A stretch of DNA of 64,000 bases from NCBI RefSeq assembly GCF_019969725.1, contig NZ_JAHXYW010000005.1, positions 1 through 64,000 on the forward strand, written 5' to 3'. This stretch comes from Neobacillus bataviensis (GTDB lineage Bacteria > Bacillota > Bacilli > Bacillales_B > DSM-18226). The stretch's first letter is position 1. Each line of letters begins with the position of its first letter. Positions 37,449 to 46,154 of this stretch are shown piece by piece. The notes under the pieces were generated by a model that had not been told where the DNA came from, made no database searches, and worked only from the letters and a program-made list of their open reading frames with translations. The position numbers and the translations under genes are program-made.

Positions 37449-39584
37449 TTAAATAGTTGATAAGTTTTCGATATTCATATTTTTCTCACTTAGGATTTTT
37501 TGATATTTCCTGCTGACGGAAGACTGGCTGATTCCCAGTGCTTTTGCGGCCTTGGTAGTGGTCTTGTACTGGTTCATTGCCAGGACAATCAGTTGTTCCT
37601 CGACATGATCGATTGCTTCCTGTAATGGGATAACCCTGGTGATAACGGGCTTCATTTTTTTGTGCTCATAACCGAGTGATAAGAACTGGCTGACAAACTC
37701 GGCATCAATCGCCGAATGATCTGCTGTTACCACCAATCGTTCAATAATGTTTTGCAGCTCCCTGACATTACCCGGCCATGGATAGAATTCCATGACATTC
37801 ACGGCATCTGGGGTTAAATGATAATTTCGATCATATTTTTCATTAAGCTTCTGCAGAAAATGGAAAGACAGTAAGGAAATATCTTCCGTCCGCTCCCTTA
37901 ATGGCGGAATATGGAGAGGAATTACATTCAAGCGATAAAATAAATCTTCTCTGAAGGTCCCTTCCTCAACCATTTTTTCTAATTTTTTGTTCGTAGCGGC
38001 GATGATTTGCACATTGACCTTGATTGGCGTAGTGCTTCCAATTGGAATAACCTCCTGCTCTTGAAGCACTCTGAGCAGTTTCACTTGAAGATGCATCGGC
38101 ATCTCGCCAATTTCATCAAGAAACAAAATACCTTCATTGGCCTGTTTAAAATACCCTTCTTTTCCATTCTTATCGGCACCCGTAAAAGCACCCTTTGCAT
38201 AGCCAAACAATTCGCTTTCCAATAAGTTTTCCGGAATTGCCCCGCAATTTAATTTGAGGAATGGTTTTGAAGATCGCTTTCCTAACTGGTGTATCGCTTG
38301 GGCTATCACTTCTTTTCCGACCCCTGATTCGCCGTGAAGGAGAACGGTTGAGGAGAAGTCGGCGATTTTCTTCACTTGATTCATAATCTTTTCCATCTTT
38401 GGACTGCAGTAGATCAGCTTTTTTAAGAAGCGGTCTTTCGATTTAAAATCATCTAATTCTTTCTTATATTGTTCTGATATCTTGCGCATTTCCAAAAGTT
38501 CGCTTTTTAAGCGGGTTGTCTCGGTAATATCCCTTGAAGCCACAATGATCCGGTCCAGTTCCCCTTTTTCATTAAAAACAGGATTTCCGACGGCTAGAAT
38601 TTTTCGGCCCGTTTTTGTTTCCTGAACAACGGATACCTTTTTTCTTTTTTCTAAAACAAGTCTGGTAACTGAGGGGGTAAACAGCCCTTGATCCTCAAGC
38701 TCAAGAATATTTTTTCCAATTAATTCTTTGAGATCGACCTTCCAAAAATCCTGAATAATATTATCGCTAAATCTGATTAATTCTCCTTTGGCATTAACCA
38801 CAAGGATTTCATCATATATACTTGACAGAATAGCATTTAAGTCTTTATTCAAGTCCTTAATATATTCAATTTCCATTGCCATTTCTTCGACCATCGGCAA
38901 ATCCTGGACAACGATAATGATTCCTTCGACCACATCATCATAATTCATAATCGGGCTGTAATCGACGAGGACACCCATTTCGTTCGTAATCTCCAGGTGG
39001 TTAAGGAGGGTTTTTCCGGTTGAAAACACATTGTCTATATGTTCTTTGCTAAATATCGTTTCTGCAGGAAAATTTAAGACTTTTTCGGCTGTTGATTTAA
39101 TCATTTTTAATCCAGCTTCATTACAATTGATGATGCGTTTTTCCTTATCCAGGACAAATATCCCCATCGGTATGGAAGTTAAAATAATTTTAAGCAAATC
39201 AACGCTTTTATTCTCTTGTTTAAATAGCTCGGCCAGAACATCTTCTCTTCTTATGTAGCCTGAAGGTTTACCATCTTCGCCTTTTATGATCGCAAACGGC
39301 TCTCCTATAATTTGAAACAAAGCAGGCAGAGAAATATTCTCGCTTAAATGGCAAATACTTTCGATGGACTTTGCGTGGTTGAGCAAAATATCTTTTGAAA
39401 AATGATTCTCTTTCAGCCTTTCGAGCAATTGATTGTTTAACGATACATAGGCAAATAATTGATTTTGTTTTTCTAAGAATATAAAGGGTTCTTTTATATT
39501 GTTTAAGGTTGATTTTAATTCTTCTTGATGTTCTGCTGTGACTGAAATAATTGGCTTGATTTTTTCCATTTCGACGGAAAACAT
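37449..39584 (-). CDS. Sigma-54-dependent transcriptional activator with PAS sensors
   Basis: 711 residues from the ATG at 39584; GAAGGGG lies 9 bases ahead and the ATG at 39593 is too close to it. An N-terminal region (about 1-125) resembles CBS-type domains, then two PAS domains (about 135-240 and 255-375). The AAA+ domain has Walker A GESGVGKE (near 417), the sigma-54 contact loop GAFTGA (near 465) and Walker B LFLDEIGEM. A Fis-type HTH (about 675-700) ends in GISQSSVSRKYQ. It would bind upstream sites and open sigma-54 promoters in response to a small ligand. The five sigma-54 promoters between 37201 and 46115 are its likely targets. Confidence 0.92.
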   Translation of the reverse strand: MFSVEMEKIKPIISVTAEHQEELKSTLNNIKEPFIFLEKQNQLFAYVSLNNQLLERLKENHFSKDILLNHAKSIESICHLSENISLPALFQIIGEPFAIIKGEDGKPSGYIRREDVLAELFKQENKSVDLLKIILTSIPMGIFVLDKEKRIINCNEAGLKMIKSTAEKVLNFPAETIFSKEHIDNVFSTGKTLLNHLEITNEMGVLVDYSPIMNYDDVVEGIIIVVQDLPMVEEMAMEIEYIKDLNKDLNAILSSIYDEILVVNAKGELIRFSDNIIQDFWKVDLKELIGKNILELEDQGLFTPSVTRLVLEKRKKVSVVQETKTGRKILAVGNPVFNEKGELDRIIVASRDITETTRLKSELLEMRKISEQYKKELDDFKSKDRFLKKLIYCSPKMEKIMNQVKKIADFSSTVLLHGESGVGKEVIAQAIHQLGKRSSKPFLKLNCGAIPENLLESELFGYAKGAFTGADKNGKEGYFKQANEGILFLDEIGEMPMHLQVKLLRVLQEQEVIPIGSTTPIKVNVQIIAATNKKLEKMVEEGTFREDLFYRLNVIPLHIPPLRERTEDISLLSFHFLQKLNEKYDRNYHLTPDAVNVMEFYPWPGNVRELQNIIERLVVTADHSAIDAEFVSQFLSLGYEHKKMKPVITRVIPLQEAIDHVEEQLIVLAMNQYKTTTKAAKALGISQSSVSRKYQKILSEKNMNIENLSTI

Positions 39585-39652
39585 ATTTTTCATCCCCTTC
39601 TATCCTATCAACCTTATACTACCACTTTAATCAGAATTTTTTAAATAAAAAA

Positions 39653-39687
39653 TCATTAAAAAAGAAGATGCATAGTCCATCTTCTTT
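39653..39687 (-). terminator. Terminator of the glutamate dehydrogenase operon
   Basis: AAAGAAGATG and CATCTTCTTT pair over 10 bp with a 7-nt loop. On the minus strand a T-rich run follows. Confidence 0.85.
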
Positions 39688-39696
39688 TTCAATCGT

Positions 39697-39945
39697 TTAA
39701 TCACTGCCAGTTATAAATAAATCTTCTTTTATATAGGCAAGGACCATTCCAGGAATAACGTTATCTCCTTCCTGTACCTCGAGTGACTCTACCTCACCAC
39801 TAACACCGGTTTGGATCATCTTCACATTTCCGTCATCAGCTTTTATCACGAATAATGGTTCCCATTCATAAATTCTTTCTTCATTTTTGATTGCAACTTT
39901 TTCTATTCTCCCGAAGCACGGGCTTATAACCACTCCTAAGTACAT
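39697..39945 (-). CDS. Small biotinyl/lipoyl-like domain protein
   Basis: 82 residues. The second half, VSGEVESLEVQEGDNVIPGMVLAYI, has the beta-hammerhead pattern of biotinyl/lipoyl domains. The usual lysine motif (AMKM) is only loosely matched by NVKMI, three residues too close to the turn, so it may not be modified. GGAGGAG precedes the ATG. It is third in the operon gdh - DUF3055-like - this gene. Role unknown; a small partner of an enzyme or transporter is possible. Confidence 0.7.
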   Translation of the reverse strand: MYLGVVISPCFGRIEKVAIKNEERIYEWEPLFVIKADDGNVKMIQTGVSGEVESLEVQEGDNVIPGMVLAYIKEDLFITGSD

Positions 39946-39968
39946 CGAGCATCTCCTCCAATCCCTGC

Positions 39969-40259
39969 TTAATATTGTTCCTGATAGGGCGCCGTTTGTA
40001 ATACAAGACCAAAGAACTCTTGGAATTCCGGAATGTCCTCATGCTCGATACCAAGTCTGTCGGCCCAAAGTTCCTCTGCATAGGTGTCCTCTCGGCAGAG
40101 CAGGACCATGTTCCCTGTTTGTATTGAGGTTACCATTGCTTTTCCAAAAAAATGCTCTGAATAGCCGATTGTCAAATCATAACGATGATTATTGGAAATT
40201 AAGCAAAAGTAATGTAAAAGCTGGCGTTCTTTTTGTTCAGATAAAATTTCTAATTTCAT
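39969..40259 (-). CDS. DUF3055-like small protein
   Basis: 96 residues, soluble. The core HRYDLTIGYSEHFFGKAMV...QTGNMVLL and the acidic end PEFQEFFG match the pattern I recall for DUF3055 (SAV0927-type) proteins; function unknown. AAAGGGAGG precedes the ATG. It lies 15 bp after the glutamate dehydrogenase gene and is co-transcribed from the same sigma-54 promoter. Confidence 0.7.
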   Translation of the reverse strand: MKLEILSEQKERQLLHYFCLISNNHRYDLTIGYSEHFFGKAMVTSIQTGNMVLLCREDTYAEELWADRLGIEHEDIPEFQEFFGLVLQTAPYQEQY

Positions 40260-40274
40260 CTTTATTCCTCCCTT

Positions 40275-41564
40275 TTAATATTTCAGCCAGCCTCTAAGTC
40301 TTGAGGCTTCGGCTAATTTCTGAATTCCTTCGATATAAGCAGCAATTTTTAAATTAACACTATATTTTTTGGAGGTATTAAAAACATTTAGGAAACTCTG
40401 AGTAATTTTTTCTTTGAGTCTTTGATCAACGGTTTCCTCCGTCCAATAATATCCCTGGTTATTCTGACACCACTCGAAATAAGAAACGATCACACCGCCT
40501 GAATTTGCAAGTATATCCGGTACAACGAGAATCTCTCGTTCATCGAGAATTTTCAGCGCTTCTTTTGTCGTTGGCCCGTTGGCCGCCTCGATTATAATAT
40601 TGCAGTTCATCCTGCTGGCATTTTGTTTATGAATGACCCCGGAAATCGCTGCTGGAATTAAGACATCGCATTCTTTTTCTAATAATTCCTGATTTGTTAT
40701 CGAGCTATTAAAGCGATTGGATACAATCCCAAACGAGTCTCTATTTTCGAGGAGAAATGGGATATCAAGGCCGTTTTCATCATATAAACCGCCAAGGACA
40801 TCGCTGATGCCAACAACGTTAGCTCCTAAATCATATAAATACTTTGCAAGGTAGCTTCCTACATTTCCAAATCCTTGAATGATGATTTTCAGGTCCTCAA
40901 CTGGCTGTTTCTTTAATTCGCATACCATCTCAAGGGTGTACAAAACGCCCTTTGAGGTGGCTGTTTCTCTTCCTTTTGAGCCGCCTAGTGCAATGGGTTT
41001 TCCTGTAATAAAACCTGGTGAATCAAATTCACGGATATGATCGTATTCATCGAGCATCCACGCCATAATTTGCGAGTTTGTATACATATCCGGTGCCGGG
41101 ATATCCTTGGTCGGGCCCACAATTTGGCTGACCGCTCTAACATAGCCCCTGCTGAGGCGTTCCAGCTCATCAAGGCTCATTATTCGGGGATCGCAGACAA
41201 TCCCGCCCTTAGCCCCGCCGTATGGAAGTTCGGTAATCCCGCATTTTAAGCTCATCCAGCCCGCTAATGCCTTTACCTCTTCAGGGGTCACATCCGGGTG
41301 GAAGCGTATTCCGCCTTTTGTCGGACCTGATGCATCATTATGCTGTGCCCGATATCCTTGAAAAATCTCTGTCTGCCCGTTATCCATCCGAACAGGAATG
41401 CTTACCTCTAAAAATCTCATCGGCTTCTTTAAAAATTCAAAGACCTGCGGCGGATAATTCAGGATTTGGGCAGCCTCTCTGAGTGTTTCCTGAAACTCAA
41501 TTAAAGAGTTATCCTTTTCCCTTAATACCTCGCTCTTTTTCAAATCTAAAGAATCGATTACCAT
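40275..41564 (-). CDS. Glutamate dehydrogenase (Glu/Leu/Phe/Val family)
   Basis: 429 residues from ATG 41564 (GAGGTG 5 bases ahead). It has the substrate lysine in ELPYGGAKGGI (about 109-119), the catalytic aspartate in GPTKDIPAPDMYT and an NAD fold IIQGFGNVGS. It is of the catabolic RocG/GudB type and would deaminate glutamate to 2-oxoglutarate and ammonia. The glutamate would come from the putrescine and GABA transaminases encoded downstream. A perfect sigma-54 promoter precedes it. Which paralogue it is (rocG or gudB) cannot be told. Confidence 0.92.
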   Translation of the reverse strand: MVIDSLDLKKSEVLREKDNSLIEFQETLREAAQILNYPPQVFEFLKKPMRFLEVSIPVRMDNGQTEIFQGYRAQHNDASGPTKGGIRFHPDVTPEEVKALAGWMSLKCGITELPYGGAKGGIVCDPRIMSLDELERLSRGYVRAVSQIVGPTKDIPAPDMYTNSQIMAWMLDEYDHIREFDSPGFITGKPIALGGSKGRETATSKGVLYTLEMVCELKKQPVEDLKIIIQGFGNVGSYLAKYLYDLGANVVGISDVLGGLYDENGLDIPFLLENRDSFGIVSNRFNSSITNQELLEKECDVLIPAAISGVIHKQNASRMNCNIIIEAANGPTTKEALKILDEREILVVPDILANSGGVIVSYFEWCQNNQGYYWTEETVDQRLKEKITQSFLNVFNTSKKYSVNLKIAAYIEGIQKLAEASRLRGWLKY

Positions 41565-41598
41565 CATAACACCTCATTTTTTGTTGTTATTAAGGTAG

Positions 41599-41615
41599 AA
41601 GCAAGATTCGTGCCA
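41599..41615 (-). promoter_or_regulatory. Sigma-54 promoter of the glutamate dehydrogenase operon
   Basis: Minus strand TGGCACGAATCTTGCTT, a full -24/-12 match, about 35 bp before the start codon. A single TGCATAA (41697-41703) lies 80 bp further upstream. Confidence 0.92.
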
Positions 41616-41689
41616 ACTTAAGAAAGGGGGAATATTGCTGCTTTTTTCGAAAAAGAATTTAGGTATTATGAAAAAGTGACTGATTTTAT

Positions 41690-42691
41690 TCATCTCTGCA
41701 TAATTCGTTTTTCGTATCCTGATGAAGAGATTGTAGTCTGATGGTATACTTGAGTTTTAAATTTTCCTGTAATGGGTAGATTCATTGATTTTAGTAGTTT
41801 AAGTCCAATGTGAGGGGAGTCGATATGTAGAAATTGGCAGAATTCTGTTTTTGTTATCCAAGGCTTGATTAATAGAAAATAATCATGGATGGCATGAATA
41901 TGTGCATTATTGGATTGAGCATTGCACTTCGGACAATTCCATTTTCCTCTTTTATAAACCATTGGTATGGAGCAGCTTTCAGGGCACTGTACACCTGTTT
42001 GTATATCATTGGGAGATAAATGGTAGGTTTTTAGGATATCAGGGTTATCTGGTGTGTGGTTGGTCAAGAGGAGACGCTTAATTTTGTTAAGCTCTTTTTT
42101 GTTTAGTTTTTCTACTTTATAATATTTTTCTATTTGATCTATTTTCTCTAAGAGGTTTTTGCTATTACAAATATGTTGAGTAATCTGTTCATTTCTTATT
42201 TCCGTTCTTATGATTGTTCTATCGTTACTATTGATAAAAAAATAAAGAATTGGAAAATCAGGGCAATTATGTTCTCGAAGCCAATTTTTTAGTTTCCTAG
42301 CCTGCAGTTTTGCTTGTAGGACAGGATTCTTGATTCTTTCTTCATTTCCATTCCTTTTGCATGTGGCTTGATTTTGTTCCTTTTCAAATGATAGCTCTCC
42401 CGACATGTTTTTGACTTCAAGTACAATGCCAAAAGCTGAACATAAGAGAAAAAAGTCCATTTGGAAGTAATATTCACGATATAAAAGCCGTAGTCCATGA
42501 AATATTAGGTATTTCGAGTTGGATAGCATACTTAAGTAGAAGCCTAAAGATTTCTCTCCGCGAAAACCAGCCATTCTGCCTTTATAATCTGCCAACACTT
42601 CAGGCCATTTGGGATGAAAAGTGGACAATCTCCTAGTAAGTGCCTCCAGTTTTTCAATCCTTGGTGTTATTTGAATTTCTTTAGCGAACAA
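41690..42691 (-). CDS. NERD-domain protein with C-terminal zinc ribbon
   Basis: 333 residues. The N-terminal half is a NERD domain (GEKSLGFYL..., YYFQMDFFLL, GIVLEVKNMSG) with the E-x-K of nuclease-related folds near residue 92. The C-terminal half has a zinc ribbon with two cysteine pairs (CPESC and CPKC, about 235-257) and ends basic. Such proteins are common singletons in Bacillus; nuclease activity is suspected from the fold, not shown. The TTG start has AAAGGGAG 7 bases ahead. It lies between the sigma-54 units but has no sigma-54 site of its own. Confidence 0.85.
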   Translation of the reverse strand: MFAKEIQITPRIEKLEALTRRLSTFHPKWPEVLADYKGRMAGFRGEKSLGFYLSMLSNSKYLIFHGLRLLYREYYFQMDFFLLCSAFGIVLEVKNMSGELSFEKEQNQATCKRNGNEERIKNPVLQAKLQARKLKNWLREHNCPDFPILYFFINSNDRTIIRTEIRNEQITQHICNSKNLLEKIDQIEKYYKVEKLNKKELNKIKRLLLTNHTPDNPDILKTYHLSPNDIQTGVQCPESCSIPMVYKRGKWNCPKCNAQSNNAHIHAIHDYFLLIKPWITKTEFCQFLHIDSPHIGLKLLKSMNLPITGKFKTQVYHQTTISSSGYEKRIMQR

Positions 42692-42816
42692 AATACCACT
42701 CCCTTTACATTTTTTTCAGTAAATTCTCCTTATTTCTTCCAAACTCCTGCAATAATCGACATTAATTGTGACTATATTATGAATTTAAAATCCCTCTTGA
42801 GACGGGGGAATTTTTC

Positions 42817-42925
42817 ACTCGCTGTTTTGGAGAGTTTACTCGCCAAAACGTATGATTTACTCGCCAAAATCCCATATTACTCGCGGATTTCCACTCTTTA
42901 CTCACGAATTTTCCCATTATACTCG
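42817..42925. repeat. Six tandem degenerate 21-bp repeats
   Basis: The core ACTCG(C) starts at 42817, 42838, 42859, 42879, 42900 (ACTCA) and 42921, a period of 21, 21, 20, 21 and 21 bp. Each unit reads roughly TTTACTCGCCAAAATCCCATA, the best conserved part being TTTACTCGCC. It fills most of the 300-bp gap between the NERD gene and the APC permease terminator. Both strands are open here only because 21 is a multiple of three; I do not call a gene. Confidence 0.8.
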
Positions 42926-42954
42926 CCATTCGTTTCCACACCCACAAAACGACC

Positions 42955-42979
42955 AAAAAGCCAGGCATCACGCCTGACT
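42955..42979 (-). terminator. Terminator of the first APC permease gene
   Basis: Minus strand AGTCAGGC-GTGAT-GCCTGGCT followed by TTTT, 15 bases after the stop codon. Confidence 0.78.
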
Positions 42980-42993
42980 CAGGTAACTTCCAC

Positions 42994-44346
42994 TTATAAA
43001 GAAGTAGGTTTCTCCGCTTCATCAAAATGAAGATCCACAATACTCGTTTTAGATATTTTGGTTTTAAAGGCTAAATAGATTAACCCGATGACTATCCAAG
43101 CAATTCCTCCGATGAGGGCATCTGCTTGGAGGTTATACCACAAAATCCCCGTGGTGCCTGCTCCAAGGATGGGCATTACAAGAAAAGAGAAAATATCTTT
43201 TCCGGTTTTATATCGCTTTTGACGGAAAACGAAATGGGCAATAACCGACAAATTAACAAAGGTAAACGCAATCAATGCACCAAAGTTAATAAAGGAAGAA
43301 ATAAGCTCAAGGCTCGGTGCTACCGCAAGCAGTGAAACTACCCCGACGAGAATTACATTAAAAGCAGGAGTCCGAAATTTTGGATGAACCGAACCGAATA
43401 GCTTTTTCGGAAGGACACCGTTCCGTCCCATTACATATAATAGACGTGCCACACTCGCATGGGATGCCAGCCCGGAAGCGACAGTTGCAGCAAACGCACC
43501 TGCAAGAAAAACTAGTTTAAAGAGCGTTCCTCCAACAAACAAGCCAATTTCGGGTAACGTATCATCCGTTACTTTAAACCCCGAAATATCTGGGAATAAA
43601 GCTTGGGCGAAGTAACCACAGACAAAAAAGATGGCGCCGCCGATTAAAACCGTTAACATAATCGCTTTCGGCATCGTCTTTATATCAGAGGCCTCCTCAG
43701 CGTACATCGTGACAGCATCAAAACCAATAAAGGAAAAACAAACCACTGTGGCACCAGTCAAAACAGCACCAAAATGGATATTGGAATGAAAAAGCGGTTC
43801 CGTAGTGAAAATCGTCCCTTGCCCCATTCCTTGGGATAACTTCACAAAAGCGAGAACTATAAAAGCACCAATTAAGACAACTTCAAAAATAACAAGAAGG
43901 GAATTCAAATTTGAGGTTTTACTCATACTCCATACGTTAATGGCAGTAACGATAGCGACATAACAGACCACCCAAATCCATGCTGGAACCGAAGGAAAGA
44001 CGGATACCATATAAATTCGGATAATCAAGGCATTTACCATGGGTAAGAGGATATAATCAAGCAAGGCTGCCCAGCCAACGATAAATCCAAGATGGGGGCT
44101 CATAGTTTCTCTCGTATACGTATAGGCAGATCCAGCGCTTGGAAACACTTGAACCATTTTTCCATAACTAATCGCTGTAAACAACATTACAGCCAATGCC
44201 GTTAGATAGGCAAGAGGAACAACACCATTTGTTTCTTCAGAAACTATTCCGAATGTATCAAATACAATAGTCGGCGTCATGTAGCCTAATCCAAGGCCTA
44301 CAATGGCCCAGAGGCCAAGTGACCGCTTAAGGGTAACATTCTCCAA
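42994..44346 (-). CDS. APC-family amino acid/polyamine permease
   Basis: 450 residues from TTG 44346, chosen because the product then begins (M)ENVTLKRSLGLW like its neighbour ([14 protein letters not shown]). An earlier TTG (44355) is too near the AAGGAGAG site. About 12 membrane helices; helix 1 motif [20 protein letters not shown] and the [20 protein letters not shown] loop are conserved with the second permease. The family includes PuuP-type putrescine importers. Polyamine, GABA or amino acid uptake is inferred from the regulon. Confidence 0.88.
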   Translation of the reverse strand: MENVTLKRSLGLWAIVGLGLGYMTPTIVFDTFGIVSEETNGVVPLAYLTALAVMLFTAISYGKMVQVFPSAGSAYTYTRETMSPHLGFIVGWAALLDYILLPMVNALIIRIYMVSVFPSVPAWIWVVCYVAIVTAINVWSMSKTSNLNSLLVIFEVVLIGAFIVLAFVKLSQGMGQGTIFTTEPLFHSNIHFGAVLTGATVVCFSFIGFDAVTMYAEEASDIKTMPKAIMLTVLIGGAIFFVCGYFAQALFPDISGFKVTDDTLPEIGLFVGGTLFKLVFLAGAFAATVASGLASHASVARLLYVMGRNGVLPKKLFGSVHPKFRTPAFNVILVGVVSLLAVAPSLELISSFINFGALIAFTFVNLSVIAHFVFRQKRYKTGKDIFSFLVMPILGAGTTGILWYNLQADALIGGIAWIVIGLIYLAFKTKISKTSIVDLHFDEAEKPTSL

Positions 44347-44462
44347 TTTGAACAACTCTCCTTTTTTAAAAAATAAATGTAAGCAGTTTCATTTTTGTTC
44401 AAATCAATATGAAAACCAATAGAACCTCCCCTTCGAAATAATTATATTACTATTCAAAATAG

Positions 44463-44479
44463 TTGCAATTTTTATGCCA
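44463..44479 (-). promoter_or_regulatory. Sigma-54 promoter of the first APC permease
   Basis: Minus strand TGGCATAAAAATTGCAA, matching TGGCA-N6-TTGC with one change from the -24 optimum, about 117 bp before the start codon. Confidence 0.85.
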
Positions 44480-44529
44480 ACAATTTTTAACTAAATAATT
44501 AATAAAACAACCCTAAAATCTATGAAATT

Positions 44530-44556
44530 TTGCATAATCTAATCTGATTTGCATAA
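44530..44556. promoter_or_regulatory. Candidate upstream activator site of the first APC permease
   Basis: Two direct TTGCATAA copies (44530-44537 and 44549-44556), 19 bp apart, lie 50-77 bp upstream of the sigma-54 promoter. They match the pair before the putrescine/GABA operon. Confidence 0.55.
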
Positions 44557-44611
44557 CAAGGGCATCAAAAAAGCCTTCAATCTAGAGAATGATTAAAGGC
44601 TTAAAGGTTCA

Positions 44612-45952
44612 TTATGCTTCTTCTGTTTTAAATTGCGGCGGCGCTGCTCGGAATGCTTTTGTTAGATAGAGCAAATACACAAAGCCGAATCCAAACCATA
44701 TAAGACCCATGATCAAGGAACTTATTTCAAGATTTACCCACAGGATTCCTACTGCAGCAGCACCAATTAATGGCATGATGACGTAATCAAAAAATCCTTT
44801 TGGTGACCGATGCATTTTTTGCCGGACGGCAAAATGACTTATAACAGAAAGATTTACGAATGTAAACGCCATAAGGGCGCCAAAATTAATTAACGACGTA
44901 GCAGTAACTAAATCAAAGAACCATGCTGATAAAGAGATGACACCGACAAATATAACATTAAACGCAGGCGTCCTCCATTTTGGATGGACAAAGCCGAACC
45001 ATTTCTCCGGAAAGACTTTATCCCGCCCCATTACATACAATAATCGCGATACACTTGCATGTGAAGCTAGCCCAGATGCTAGAGTATTGACAAAGGTTGT
45101 ACATAAGAAAATCGATTGAAACAACTTTCCCCCCACATACAGAGCGATTTCCGGCAGGGCTGCATCCGGATTTTTGAATCTTGAAATATCAGGGAAGAAT
45201 AACTGAATAAAGAACGATGTGGTGATAAAAATGACTCCTCCCCATAAAGCTGTTAAAAGGATCGCTTTTGGAATTGTTTTTTCTGGATTTGGTGTTTCCT
45301 CAGAGAGGGTTGAAACCGCATCAAAACCAAGAAAGGAAAAACAGAGAATCGTTGCTCCTGTAATTAGGACTGGAATGGTCATCCCTTCCACAAAAAAAGG
45401 CTTAAGGCTAAGCACAGTTCCGGCTCCTTCGCCTCCATTCAGCCCTTTAACGACAAGGATGATAAAGACGATCATAATCAGGATTTGCACGGCCACAAAA
45501 ATGGAATTAAAATTTGCCAGAATATTAACGCTGCGTAAATTAAGAAAGGTAACTATTCCGACAAATACTAATACCCAGATAAAATCAGGAACGGATGGAA
45601 ACAAAGCATTTAAGTATAGTTTGGTTAATAAAGCGTTGACCATTGGTAAAAATAAATAATCAAGTAAAGAGGACCAGCCAACCAGAAATCCTAAATGACC
45701 GTTTATCGCCTTTTGTGTATAAGTATAAGCCGAACCTGCCTGAGGAAAAACCTTTACCAGTTTGCCGTAGCTTGCCGCCGTGAAAAGCATGCCAATCAAT
45801 GCAATAATGTAGGCACTTGGTACGTGACCATTGGTTACCCCTGAAACAATCCCAAACGTATCGAACACAACCATGGGGGTCATATAAGCAAGCCCCATAA
45901 TAACAATCTGCCAAAGCTTTAACGATCTTTTCAACTTTACGCCATTTTCCAC
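44612..45952 (-). CDS. APC-family amino acid/polyamine permease, second copy
   Basis: 446 residues, about 12 membrane helices, clearly paralogous to the permease at 42994 (same [35 protein letters not shown] and [16 protein letters not shown] segments). The GTG start has GGGGAGG about 9 bases ahead. It has its own sigma-54 promoter, divergent from that of speB. The two permeases may differ in substrate (for example agmatine/putrescine against GABA or glutamate); this is inference. Confidence 0.88.
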   Translation of the reverse strand: MENGVKLKRSLKLWQIVIMGLAYMTPMVVFDTFGIVSGVTNGHVPSAYIIALIGMLFTAASYGKLVKVFPQAGSAYTYTQKAINGHLGFLVGWSSLLDYLFLPMVNALLTKLYLNALFPSVPDFIWVLVFVGIVTFLNLRSVNILANFNSIFVAVQILIMIVFIILVVKGLNGGEGAGTVLSLKPFFVEGMTIPVLITGATILCFSFLGFDAVSTLSEETPNPEKTIPKAILLTALWGGVIFITTSFFIQLFFPDISRFKNPDAALPEIALYVGGKLFQSIFLCTTFVNTLASGLASHASVSRLLYVMGRDKVFPEKWFGFVHPKWRTPAFNVIFVGVISLSAWFFDLVTATSLINFGALMAFTFVNLSVISHFAVRQKMHRSPKGFFDYVIMPLIGAAAVGILWVNLEISSLIMGLIWFGFGFVYLLYLTKAFRAAPPQFKTEEA

Positions 45953-46055
45953 CTATCATACCTCCCCTTTTTTTAAACCGCTTTCAATTCAAGAGAACCC
46001 CTTTGCCTTTTTAAAATTTTTTATTCCCCCTTATTTTTAAAATCAGTATGTATGC

Positions 46056-46072
46056 TTGCAATTTCCGTGCCA
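46056..46072 (-). promoter_or_regulatory. Sigma-54 promoter of the second APC permease
   Basis: Minus strand TGGCACGGAAATTGCAA, a full -24/-12 match, about 105 bp before the start codon. It is divergent from the speB promoter 27 bp away. Confidence 0.92.
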
Positions 46073-46098
46073 ATTATGAAGAGCTCCTACCTTTTATT

Positions 46099-46115
46099 TG
46101 GCATAAAACTTGCAT
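46099..46115 (+). promoter_or_regulatory. Sigma-54 promoter of speB
   Basis: Plus strand TGGCATAAAACTTGCAT, a -24/-12 element. Transcription would start near 46126, giving a 29-nt leader before ATG 46155. Confidence 0.87.
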
Positions 46116-46154
46116 CAAATAATTTTGAAAAAACAGAAATGGGGGAATCTAAAA

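Noticed and set aside
42817..42925. CRISPR array
   Set aside because: Units are contiguous and degenerate without unique spacers; the period is too short and no cas gene is present.
42614..43040. Overlapping open frames on both strands across the 21-bp repeats, giving heptad-repeat peptides
   Set aside because: A 21-bp period keeps all frames in register, so openness is an artefact. There is no ribosome site, and the frames run into the flanking NERD and permease genes.
46110..46154. TTG start of speB at 46110
   Set aside because: It lies in the -12 box of the sigma-54 promoter, upstream of the predicted transcript start.
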